The notes beneath the pieces were generated by a model. The model saw only the letters and a list, made by a program, of their open reading frames with translations, was not told the origin of the DNA and did no database searches. From the NCBI GenBank assembly GCA_021163775.1, contig JAGGTI010000014.1, positions 1-40,460 of the forward strand: 40,460 nt of DNA. The letters run 5' to 3'. Every line of letters begins with the position of its first letter. Position 1 is the stretch's first letter. The position numbers and the translations under genes are program-made. The stretch comes from Candidatus Zixiibacteriota bacterium. Its GTDB lineage: Bacteria; Zixibacteria; MSB-5A5; GN15; FEB-12. Below are positions 17,050-24,707 of the stretch, piece by piece.

Positions 17050-18609
17050 CTAAGACACACACACTAGATTCTTACCGGAGTCTTTAGCCCTGTAAAGTGC
17101 CTGATCCGCCACCGTGACCAACTCCTCCTCGGAACGGCCGTTTTCAGGATACGAACTGACTCCGATTGATACGGTAATCTGAACGGTACCCTTGGTCACA
17201 GTATCTATAATCATAGCTTCAACCTGTGATCGGATACGCTCACCGATCACCTGTGCTTCGCTCAAAGGTGTCTGGGGGAGAATAACGACAAACTCCTCGC
17301 CTCCGTAGCGTGCAAATATATCAACATCCCGGATACACTTTTCGACTACACTTGCGAGCTGTTTCAATACAATATTGCCTATTTCATGGCCGAAACTATC
17401 GTTTAGTTTCTTAAACCAGTCGATATCGATCATAATAATCGACAGCGGCAGATTGTACCGCACGGCCCGCTTCTTTTCTTCCTGGAACTTCTGAACAAAG
17501 AAGCGATAGTTGTATGAATTGGTCAACTCATCAATAATAGATAATTCTTCCGTGCGTCGCAGTAGTTCAGCATTTTCCATAGCCAAACCAGCCGAGCGGG
17601 CTACTACTATCAAAAGTTGCTCATCACGTTCACTAAACGATTGCGTCTCGTTCGACTCGGCGACCAGCAAACCACTGGCATAATTGTGAAAAGCCATCGG
17701 AACAATCAACGCCGACTTGCTATCTTTGCTCAGAGTCTGGTAATCATCGCGTGAGGTCAGATCGTTAATCCGTATCGCTTCCTGACCATTGGCCACACGG
17801 GTCAATAACTCGTTTCTTGAGATATCCAGCGGGCGAAGGCTGTAGCTGGTGCGACTGACCATACAGCGCGCCCGATAGTAATACTCGCCTTGGCGATTGC
17901 GCAGGATCATCATATAGCTGGAATAACCCAGTGTATTGCCCATAATACGCATCACTTCACGCACCACATCATCCGGTTCCATAAACGAAGCCAGGACGCG
18001 GGTGTTTTCGTAAGTCATCTCCAGTTGCGCCTGAGATTTCTCTAACTCCGAGGTTCTCATGTTCAGGGTGTTGAACAGTTTCATCAGTCGTCGTTCCGAC
18101 TTATGCATGTATTCTGATACGTAGGAAAGTGCCAAAAAGTAAATCCAGAGTAGACCGATACGTATGGAGAATCCGAATAGATTATCAACCGTAAGTTGAT
18201 GCATCACCAAACCAATATAGCTGGCGGTCAGTATCACCACGATAGTTGCGGCCACTGGAAACACAAGCACATAGGCCGCCACTGATACGGTCAGGTAGAA
18301 AAATAGATACAGCGATGAATCCATTCCGCCAGTGTACAGCACAAAGAGTGGCAAAAAAATGAGGTCGTATATGATCGTTCCGAGGTAAGCCAACTTCAGA
18401 TCAAATTTCCCCATCATACCAGCGGAAAACATCATAATCAGCATGGTATAAGAGGAAATAAGGGCGTAGATTAGAACGTTATCGCTCTGTTCATAGGTAC
18501 CAAACACAGCAAACCAGCAGACCGATGCAAAGGTCAGAATCCTGGTGAGCAGGACAACCACGTCGATCCTGGGCAGAAGCGTCTTATTGCGATCCAGGAA
18601 CAGTTTCAT
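17050..18609 (-). CDS. Membrane-bound GAF-GGDEF diguanylate cyclase
   Basis: The 519-residue protein has about six N-terminal membrane helices (about 15-170), a short coiled segment, a GAF domain (about 205-350) and a C-terminal GGDEF domain. The active-site loop GGEEF is at 436-440, and an intact inhibitory I-site RDVD is at 427-430, so it should make cyclic di-GMP and be restrained by its product. Other GGDEF marks are DELTNSYNYRFF, MIDIDWFKKLNDSFGH and VSIGVSSYPENG. The membrane part may sense a signal at the membrane and the GAF domain a small ligand. It is first in the minus-strand run, 50 bases ahead of nagZ. Confidence 0.92.
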   Translation of the reverse strand: MKLFLDRNKTLLPRIDVVVLLTRILTFASVCWFAVFGTYEQSDNVLIYALISSYTMLIMMFSAGMMGKFDLKLAYLGTIIYDLIFLPLFVLYTGGMDSSLYLFFYLTVSVAAYVLVFPVAATIVVILTASYIGLVMHQLTVDNLFGFSIRIGLLWIYFLALSYVSEYMHKSERRLMKLFNTLNMRTSELEKSQAQLEMTYENTRVLASFMEPDDVVREVMRIMGNTLGYSSYMMILRNRQGEYYYRARCMVSRTSYSLRPLDISRNELLTRVANGQEAIRINDLTSRDDYQTLSKDSKSALIVPMAFHNYASGLLVAESNETQSFSERDEQLLIVVARSAGLAMENAELLRRTEELSIIDELTNSYNYRFFVQKFQEEKKRAVRYNLPLSIIMIDIDWFKKLNDSFGHEIGNIVLKQLASVVEKCIRDVDIFARYGGEEFVVILPQTPLSEAQVIGERIRSQVEAMIIDTVTKGTVQITVSIGVSSYPENGRSEEELVTVADQALYRAKDSGKNLVCVS

Positions 18610-18944
18610 ATTGGTACCGAACTATAGACCATACACCTTAATGATCGGCAGTATCTATTGTGGCTTAACGGATTATGACAAGTCAGATGGAAGTTGTCCC
18701 TAAAATTACATGTTTTGCCAGTTCTTGCGTCCACTCCTGTGGGCGTGTGAACCGGCAGTAAACGGAACCGACTGTACGACAGCGTCTTTGCGCAATAGTC
18801 GCCAAGTCACATCGCCAACGTCATCGACACAAAGACCTGGCGAAACACATGAAAGACCCGTAGGTCGAAACCAGACCGTTTCGGGCGGTTTCGACCTACG
18901 GCAGATGTGGACATCTGCCGGGCACGGAGTATCTCCTAATGAAC
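18610..18944. other. Gene-free region with two REP-like palindromes
   Basis: No supported gene. It separates the diguanylate cyclase from the end of the DUF4268 gene, both on the minus strand. The palindromes at 18858-18920 could act as a transcription barrier downstream of the DUF4268 gene. Confidence 0.6.
18858..18920. repeat. Double REP-like palindrome
   Basis: CCGTAGGTCGAAACC (18858-18872) pairs perfectly with 18887-18901 over 15 bp. Sharing its edge, CGGCAGATGT (18899-18908) pairs with ACATCTGCCG (18911-18920). The second stem is the same as the GGCAGACG/CGTCTGCC palindromes elsewhere, with one base pair changed on both arms. Confidence 0.85.
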
Positions 18945-20072
18945 CTAGTCCCGTCCTAATGACTGCAGATGGTTACGCAAGCCCGCTATGTGCGGTGAGA
19001 TCGCCTTCTCCAGGTGTGCCAAGGCATCTATCATAGTATCCTGTACTTTCGGCCACTCGGATTTCTCAGTAAATATTCCACCCGCTGGAATAACGAAAGT
19101 AATGTCCGATCTCTTCAGGTTGTCAGCCCGCCTCCATACCAGCGGTTCACCAAAGGACTGTTCGATGTCTTGGCGGCGGGAATGCAACCAGTCAAACGCG
19201 GCCTTGTTCTTTTCCTTCTCGGCTTCGAGAACAAACGAAATCTCCCCATCCTTGAGGCGTACCACAAAGCAGTAATGAAAACCGGATATGCCACTTCCAG
19301 CCAGGATCCAGTTCTCTTTGCTTGGAGACACGTTGTCGAACAGAGTCGTTTTGCCCTCGATTTGACCCAATAGCCCTTCCCAGAACTCGCGTCTCAACAG
19401 GTGGCGACTGGCTTTTCCCGTTCGGTCGATTCGTTCCTTCCCCGCTTTCTCCCTGATGCTGATCATGTAGTCCTGGGCCTCGGGTAGGGGGATCACCTGT
19501 TGCACGTCGATGAGGGTGCGGCCGTTGTCATCGTACGGTTTGATGCGGACACATCGGATGTCAAGTCCGCGTTCGTTTAGCCACATGACCGACGTAGTCA
19601 GTTCTTTTGAGAAATCGGCGGATACCAGTATGAGGCGCACGTCCTGGGCGAAGTCATCTTCATCCGGTTCGTCCCAACCCAAAAAACCCAGAATGGACTG
19701 AGCTGCATCATCTTCACGTCCCTGTCTGGTCAGGTAGGCGGAGTAGGCTTCTACGGCACGATCAAATGTCATGGTAGATACCATGGCCGCGTATCGAAGC
19801 GCCTGCAACTCCATGTGGCCGCCGTCTTCGGATCGTTTAAGTTCAATGACCACCAGGTTGGCTTGGGTATCGATTGCCAGTAGATCTATACGGCGTCGAG
19901 ACCCTTCCCACTCGCCGAACTCTTCAGCGATAACCAATGTGTCTTCCGACACCACTTCGATTTGCTTTCGAAGCAATCGCTGCAAGTCTGATCGCTCTTT
20001 CAAACCGACATCAGAAAATGTAGTTTCTTTGATGTCTCTGAGTCCCTCTGACCCTACTTCAAAGATAGGCAT
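18945..20072 (-). CDS. PD-(D/E)XK nuclease-like protein with C-terminal DUF4268
   Basis: The 375-residue protein starts with a NucS-like restriction endonuclease fold: Glu51, Asp63 in RRRIDLLAID, Glu77-Leu-Lys79 in LVVIELKR, and Gln90 in ELQALRY. These fit the PD-(D/E)XK active site and suggest a metal-dependent nuclease. The C-terminal half (about 225-360) is DUF4268-like: REFWEGLLGQ, SPSKENWILAGSGISG, FDWLHSRRQDIEQSFGEPL. Proteins of this type are scattered among bacteria and often suspected of defence or DNA repair roles; no methylase or partner is next to it here. GGGAG 7 bases upstream supports ATG 20072. It is divergent from the bactofilin-like gene. Confidence 0.8.
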   Translation of the reverse strand: MPIFEVGSEGLRDIKETTFSDVGLKERSDLQRLLRKQIEVVSEDTLVIAEEFGEWEGSRRRIDLLAIDTQANLVVIELKRSEDGGHMELQALRYAAMVSTMTFDRAVEAYSAYLTRQGREDDAAQSILGFLGWDEPDEDDFAQDVRLILVSADFSKELTTSVMWLNERGLDIRCVRIKPYDDNGRTLIDVQQVIPLPEAQDYMISIREKAGKERIDRTGKASRHLLRREFWEGLLGQIEGKTTLFDNVSPSKENWILAGSGISGFHYCFVVRLKDGEISFVLEAEKEKNKAAFDWLHSRRQDIEQSFGEPLVWRRADNLKRSDITFVIPAGGIFTEKSEWPKVQDTMIDALAHLEKAISPHIAGLRNHLQSLGRD

Positions 20073-20368
20073 ATCTGTCTCCCACTGATCAGTCCGTCAT
20101 TATCGCCAATGCATGATCCTCAGCTTTGAAATATACACCCAGACTTCGGAATCCGCAACACTTGCCGGCTACATAAGCGAGAACAATCTGGTGTGCGAGG
20201 GCTCTACTTTTGTTGCTCAAGTGCGGAGAAACCCGACAGCACATAACTGGCCACCCCTTGACCACCCAGCCTGATCCAGGCGATCTCTTTTTTGAGTTGC
20301 CTTTTATCGCTCCGAACGGCAACTTGCAAGTGGCGCCTTACGTAAACCCTAACCAGGGAACAAATGAT
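20073..20368. other. Intergenic region between divergent genes
   Basis: It holds the control region of the DUF4268 gene and of the bactofilin-like gene. No clear promoter or gene was recognised; the longer upstream frame from 20210 lacks a signal peptide and ribosome binding site. Confidence 0.4.
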
Positions 20369-21589
20369 ATGAATTGCCTGCGTATAAAACACATACCTTT
20401 AATGCTGATCGGCCTGACTATGCTATTGGTCACCCCGATCGGTGCAACTACTGTGGAAAGTGGCAATGATGTTCACATTTCCCATCTTCACGAGATCGAT
20501 GACGATTTCTATGCCTTTTCCGACAAAATCCGAGTCGATGGTGTAGTTGCCGGTGATTTCACCGGCTTTGGCCGTGATGTAGTGGTCAAGGGCAATATCG
20601 GTCAATCTGGCAATTTCGCCTGTCAGTATATGGATCACAATGGTTCTATCGAAGGTTCACTGCGTTTTCTCGGGGAACGTCTCACTGTTTCCGGTCGGGT
20701 GGGTGGCTCAATCCTCGGCGCCGGGTCATCGATTATTATTCACCAGGGGTCTATTGTTGAGAAAGATATCAATATCGCGGCCAACGAGATAAATATCGAT
20801 GGCACTATTTTAGGTAACGCAACTTGTGCGGGAAACAAAGTCAGAGTCACTGCTCAAATTGGGGGGGATCTTGAAATTGAGGCGGACAAAATTATCATCG
20901 CCCCACCGGCTGTTATCCGTGGCAATCTTGTTTACCATACCAAGAACGAAGATCAACTAACCCTCGAACCAGGCGTGACCGTAGTCGGTACCACTATCTG
21001 GGAGGCACCGAAGTCCGCCAAAGAAGACGACACCAGCATTCTACCCGACATTGCCTATGCCATTGCCAACTTGTTAGCGGCGTTCATTTTCGGAATTATT
21101 GTTTTCAAACTATTCAAACCTTACACCGAAGAATCTTTCCGACAACTTCGTGGGCGAGTCACAGCTTCCATAGCCGCCGGGCTGGTATCTCTCCTGGGGC
21201 TTATTATGGCCATAGTTGTCCTGTTGTTGGCCCTGGTCGGAACAGGCATAGGTACCCTTCTCCTTTCTGGTGAACTGGCATTCCTGGGAGTGTGTCTACT
21301 GGTTTTCTCGCTACTCGCCCTGCCCATTTCGAGTTTCATCACGGTCAGCGGTGCTATCATTCTGTACTCCGGCAAAATTATGGTCGGACTGGTACTCGGT
21401 CACATGACGCTCAATCTGATTCGACCCAGACAGGCCAAACCCGGCAAGGCGGCTCTGTTTATCGGCCTGATTCTGATCACCCTGGCCACCGCCATTCCGT
21501 ATGTAGGGTTGGTGTTCTATTTTCTGACTATGCTTATAGGAGCCGGTGCAATTGTATTGGGTATCTATCGTTGTCGCCATACGTACTGA
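20369..21589 (+). CDS. Bactofilin-like polymer-forming membrane protein
   Basis: The 406-residue protein starts at ATG 20369 with AGGGA (20355-20359) 9 bases upstream and a good signal peptide (LMLIGLTMLLVTPIGA). Residues about 25-215 are a right-handed beta-helix of the polymer-forming (bactofilin/DUF583) kind with repeated hydrophobic-Gly patterns: NGSIEGSLRFLGERLTV, VGGSILGAGSSIII, IDGTILGNATCAGNKVRV. About five hydrophobic helices follow to the end. With a signal peptide the beta-helix would lie in the periplasm, unlike cytoplasmic bactofilins. It is probably a membrane-tethered scaffold; the exact role is unknown. Confidence 0.82.
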   Translation: MNCLRIKHIPLMLIGLTMLLVTPIGATTVESGNDVHISHLHEIDDDFYAFSDKIRVDGVVAGDFTGFGRDVVVKGNIGQSGNFACQYMDHNGSIEGSLRFLGERLTVSGRVGGSILGAGSSIIIHQGSIVEKDINIAANEINIDGTILGNATCAGNKVRVTAQIGGDLEIEADKIIIAPPAVIRGNLVYHTKNEDQLTLEPGVTVVGTTIWEAPKSAKEDDTSILPDIAYAIANLLAAFIFGIIVFKLFKPYTEESFRQLRGRVTASIAAGLVSLLGLIMAIVVLLLALVGTGIGTLLLSGELAFLGVCLLVFSLLALPISSFITVSGAIILYSGKIMVGLVLGHMTLNLIRPRQAKPGKAALFIGLILITLATAIPYVGLVFYFLTMLIGAGAIVLGIYRCRHTY

Positions 21590-21688
21590 CCGGTGCTGGC
21601 TATAAGATGCGTGCAGTTATAGTTGTTTCGCCGCCCGCTATCGCATGGTAGATACGGAAATACCCGCGCAAGGATTGCACATTTCCTC

Positions 21689-21718
21689 TTGACAAGTCCA
21701 TTTTGTTTGAGCTATATT
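21689..21718 (+). promoter_or_regulatory. Probable sigma-70 promoter for the small secreted protein
   Basis: TTGACA (21689-21694) is perfect, and TATATT (21713-21718) follows after 18 bases; TATTAT overlaps it. It is 72 bases upstream of the ATG at 21790. Confidence 0.6.
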
Positions 21719-21789
21719 ATAACAACAATTAAAAGACAGGTGGAACACTTGGATCAGAATATGATAAAATCCAAACATAGGGTGATATT

Positions 21790-22134
21790 ATGAAACGACT
21801 GATCGCTTTGTTGCTTACGGTCGTCTTCTGTGTGACACTCTTCCCGACAGTAACAGCCTTTGCGCGTGATCCCAGATTGGACCCTGTAAGCCCCGACCAG
21901 TTGACGGATAGAAATGAGGATACGCCTTGGGCAGATCAAAAGTCCCCCACTTGTCCAAATCAGTATCCCATCTGGCTATTCATCAGCGGCCTGACTTCGC
22001 TCAGTAGTTCGCCATTATTCTTCATCAGTTGGATAACAATTCCTATCGCCGATGTTGGCGGTGATGATATAGGTAACAATGAAGCAAACAACACTGGTAC
22101 AACTCTCGAAGTTGGAGGAACTTCTTCGAGATAG
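21790..22134 (+). CDS. Small secreted protein overlapping the sigma-54 activator gene
   Basis: The 114-residue frame starts with a clear signal peptide (MKRLIALLLTVVFCVTLF to TAFA) and has AGGG 8 bases before ATG 21790 plus a promoter upstream. The mature part begins ARDPRLDPVSPDQLTDRNE and DTPWADQKSP, polar and proline-rich, then a hydrophobic stretch (about 60-85) and an Asn/Gly-rich end. No family is recognised. Its last 56 bases overlap the start of the TPR activator in another frame. The second half may be a frameshifted or non-conserved tail. It could be the source of an exported signal peptide, but that is a guess. Confidence 0.55.
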   Translation: MKRLIALLLTVVFCVTLFPTVTAFARDPRLDPVSPDQLTDRNEDTPWADQKSPTCPNQYPIWLFISGLTSLSSSPLFFISWITIPIADVGGDDIGNNEANNTGTTLEVGGTSSR

Positions 22135-24244
22135 ACAGTACGACAAGGTGCTCGACGCCTTGGCCTCAATAGATCGGTCTACGCTACCGCGCAAGGATTG
22201 CGGGTTGTGGAATCTTCTGTTTTCCGAGGCAAAGCTGTTCAAGGGACTGTGCGGGGAAGTTGAGGGTTGTCTGCGTGAATCTATCGAGATTTTCCGACAT
22301 GATCCTGATACTGAGAAGTATGCGCTGGGCAAGTTCCTTCTGGGTTGGATGTATGCATTGCTGGGAGATCATCATCCTGGAATAGAAGCCTATACCGATG
22401 CACTTGCTCACTACGATCGTTGTGGAAGCCGCCGTAGTTATGCTCGCACTCTCAATAGGCTGGCATATTCCCAGCTCCAACTCGGACAAATGGACGTTGC
22501 TATCCGCAACGTGAAGAGCGCTATTGCCATTTGGCAAGACCTTGGTGACACGGCATACTCCTATATGATCAACCTGGCGTCATTGCAATTCAGGGCTGGA
22601 TTCTTAACTGACTCTATTGCGAGCTACTTACGTCTGATCTCAGATGTGGATGACAAGCATGGCCACCGCAATACCCTGATTCTGTTTGAGATGGTTGCGG
22701 TAGCCTTCACTCAGACAGGTGAAGTGGCACGGGCTAGGAAAATGTTCGCGAAGTGTCAGCCATACCTTGGCACATTCCAACGTGAAGACGGAACCTACTA
22801 TGAGTTTCTCGGTATGGCCGAGATCGCTACTGGCAACTATACCGCCGCAGAGAAGGCTCTCAGCAAGGGGCTCGAAATCTCCCTTGAGATCGCGCCTGAG
22901 TCGTCGCTTGTCTCCCAGATCAAACGCCTCTTTGGCGATTTGTATATCGCTACCGAGCAGTATGACCTAGCCCACCAATTCGCCACCGAAGCGCTCGCCG
23001 TCGCCGGGAAGATCAATGAACGGGTCGAAATCGCCGCCTGTTATCGCATCTTTGCCCAGATTGAGAACCATCGGGGTAACGATAGCGAGGCGCGCGAGTG
23101 GTTCTCAAAAGCAATTGATCTGTTCCGCCTCATCGGTTCAAACTACGAACTGGCCGTCACTCGTTACTCGGCTGGTGCCTCCGGGCTGTACCACAACGGC
23201 GAACGGTACGCGATTCTTTACCTGGCAAGAGAGTACTTCGAGTCCGAGGATGTGAAGCCGTATATCGAGAAGACCGATACTGAGCTTCGCAAAAACAAGC
23301 ATCTGGAACATGGCCCGAGAAAATCAGTCGGTAACCATAACGGTCAAGCCATCATTGCCCTGAGTCCGGTCATGAAGAAGCTGATCGAGAAAGCCAAAAG
23401 CATCGCCGAGTCAGATATGACCGTACTGCTGACCGGTGAGACCGGTACCGGCAAAAACCTGTTGGCCAGGCATATTCACGATTGTAGTGACAGGCAAGGC
23501 GAGTTCATTACCGTTGAGTGTACGGGTATTCCGGAGGCATTGCTTGAGTCTGAACTGTTCGGGTACGAGAAGGGTGCCTTCACCGGAGCTGATTCGCGCA
23601 AACAGGGACGGTTTGAACTGGCTCAGGGCGGCACGCTGTTTCTCGATGAAATCGGAGACATCCCTGGATCAACGCAGGTCAAACTGTTGCGAGCGCTTGA
23701 AGACCGCAAAGTCATGCGGCTGGGCTCAGTCAAAGAGATTCTCTTGGATATTCGCATTATCGCGGCCACGAATCGCGATCTTCATCAACGCATGAAGGAA
23801 AATCTTTTCCGATCCGATCTATACTATCGCCTTAACAATATCTTGATTGACTTGCCGCCCTTGTCTGAACGGGTCGAAGACATCCCGGCAATGGTGGAGC
23901 ACTTCCTGACCAATTCAGGGAATGGCTTTAAGGTCAACGGCAACGGCCCGGCGATTGAGCGGCTTGGGGTTCTTCTCTCTATTCCGGATTACGGGGGCAA
24001 CATCCGCGAGTTAAAAAACAGGGTCGAGAAGCTGTTGTTTATATCTGATGGCGACGTTGACCGGATGATTGAATTGCTACTCGACGACAACGTACTCTCG
24101 GAGCGCGACTGGCTGTTGCGCATACTTGATCGAACCGCCTGGAATCGCCGTGAGACTGCTCGCCGATTGGGTGTGAGCGAGGGAACGATTCGCAAGCGCA
24201 TTCGTAAGTACGATCTCGCGCAGTCCAATACTGATCTCGCTTAG
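22079..24244 (+). CDS. TPR-domain sigma-54-dependent transcriptional activator
   Basis: The 721-residue regulator has three parts. Residues about 1-400 are tetratricopeptide helices (for example LGWMYALLGDHHPGIEAYTDAL, shortened here as LGWMYALLGD, and LGDLY-like blocks), a likely protein- or peptide-sensing domain. The AAA+ domain has Walker A GETGTGKN at 453-460, the sigma-54-contacting loop GAFTGA at 499-504, Walker B GGTLFLDEIGD, and RIIAATNRDL. A Fis-type helix-turn-helix (NRRETARRLGVSEGTIRKR, about 690-710) ends it. It should activate a sigma-54 promoter on an unknown signal; there is no receiver domain. ATG 22079 has AGG 7 bases upstream and lies inside the preceding small gene. The phased array right after its stop is a candidate binding region. 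Confidence 0.92.
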   Translation: MKQTTLVQLSKLEELLRDRQYDKVLDALASIDRSTLPRKDCGLWNLLFSEAKLFKGLCGEVEGCLRESIEIFRHDPDTEKYALGKFLLGWMYALLGDHHPGIEAYTDALAHYDRCGSRRSYARTLNRLAYSQLQLGQMDVAIRNVKSAIAIWQDLGDTAYSYMINLASLQFRAGFLTDSIASYLRLISDVDDKHGHRNTLILFEMVAVAFTQTGEVARARKMFAKCQPYLGTFQREDGTYYEFLGMAEIATGNYTAAEKALSKGLEISLEIAPESSLVSQIKRLFGDLYIATEQYDLAHQFATEALAVAGKINERVEIAACYRIFAQIENHRGNDSEAREWFSKAIDLFRLIGSNYELAVTRYSAGASGLYHNGERYAILYLAREYFESEDVKPYIEKTDTELRKNKHLEHGPRKSVGNHNGQAIIALSPVMKKLIEKAKSIAESDMTVLLTGETGTGKNLLARHIHDCSDRQGEFITVECTGIPEALLESELFGYEKGAFTGADSRKQGRFELAQGGTLFLDEIGDIPGSTQVKLLRALEDRKVMRLGSVKEILLDIRIIAATNRDLHQRMKENLFRSDLYYRLNNILIDLPPLSERVEDIPAMVEHFLTNSGNGFKVNGNGPAIERLGVLLSIPDYGGNIRELKNRVEKLLFISDGDVDRMIELLLDDNVLSERDWLLRILDRTAWNRRETARRLGVSEGTIRKRIRKYDLAQSNTDLA

Positions 24245-24253
24245 TCTTCCCAC

Positions 24254-24386
24254 TGCGTACCAAATCTCCCCCAATGCGTACTATTTGAGTCCGAACGCGT
24301 ACCATTCGGGTCCGAATGCGTACCCCTCGGTGGACAATGCGTACTATATCATGAGAATCTCGTACTCGGCCTCATTTCTTGCGTGT
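24254..24386. repeat. Seven GCGTAC-type cores at exact 21-bp spacing
   Basis: GCGTAC occurs at 24255, 24276, 24297, 24318 and 24339, then TCGTAC at 24360 and GCGTGT at 24381: each step is exactly 21 bases. Flanks extend the match to roughly SAAYGCGTACY, while the rest of each unit varies. A 21-base step is two helix turns, so all cores face the same side of the DNA. This looks like a multi-site regulator-binding region. It starts 10 bases after the activator stop codon. Confidence 0.85.
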
Positions 24387-24483
24387 GGTCGGCGTGTAAA
24401 CTGACCGCACTCCACTCCCGTCACACTCTTATGTCACACAGTAGCAACGGCTTATTAGGTAGCCGAAAAACGACCCCCGATTG

Positions 24484-24499
24484 TGGCACGGTTTCTGTC
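24484..24499 (+). promoter_or_regulatory. Possible sigma-54 promoter
   Basis: TGGCACG at 24484-24490 is a full -24 element, and CTGT at 24495-24498 stands where TTGC is expected; the -12 GC is GT here. It lies about 100 bases after the last phased core, a usual distance for an activator site, and about 225 bases before the lipoprotein gene. The imperfect -12 keeps confidence low. Confidence 0.35.
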
Positions 24500-24620
24500 T
24501 ACACATAACTCGAGATGCAGGAGTTCGCAACCTCTCAAAGACATGGCGCGTCCTGCGCGCTGAGGCGGCACGTTGGGATCGGGAAAAGTAGCGCGCACAC
24601 ACCCGCCCGCCATAACACAA

Positions 24621-24696
24621 GAAAGGAGGTTTGACACTGGTTGTGGATTCTGAGACAAGTAGTTGGTCGAAAAATATATTGGAACTGAAAGGTTAA
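24621..24696 (+). other. Strong ribosome binding site with tiny leader frame
   Basis: GAAAGGAGGT (24621-24630) is the best Shine-Dalgarno in the area, yet no ATG follows. One frame with TTG 24631, CTG 24637 and GTG 24643 as possible starts runs to TAA 24694-24696 (at most 21 residues), and that stop touches the ribosome binding site AAGGGG (24695-24700) of the lipoprotein gene. It may be a leader peptide or only a translational enhancer. Confidence 0.3.
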
Positions 24697-24707
24697 GGGG
24701 CTAGATT

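Noticed and set aside
20210-20368. A 53-residue N-terminal extension of the bactofilin-like protein
   Set aside because: It has no ribosome binding site and would bury a good signal peptide that starts at 20369.
21664-22201. A 15-base sequence, CCGCGCAAGGATTGC, occurring twice about 520 bases apart
   Set aside because: One exact 15-mer match is expected by chance in a window of this size; one copy is inside the activator coding region and no further copies were seen.
24254-24386. The 21-bp periodic array as a CRISPR
   Set aside because: Only ~6-10 bases per unit are conserved and the unit is far too short for repeat plus spacer; no cas genes are near.
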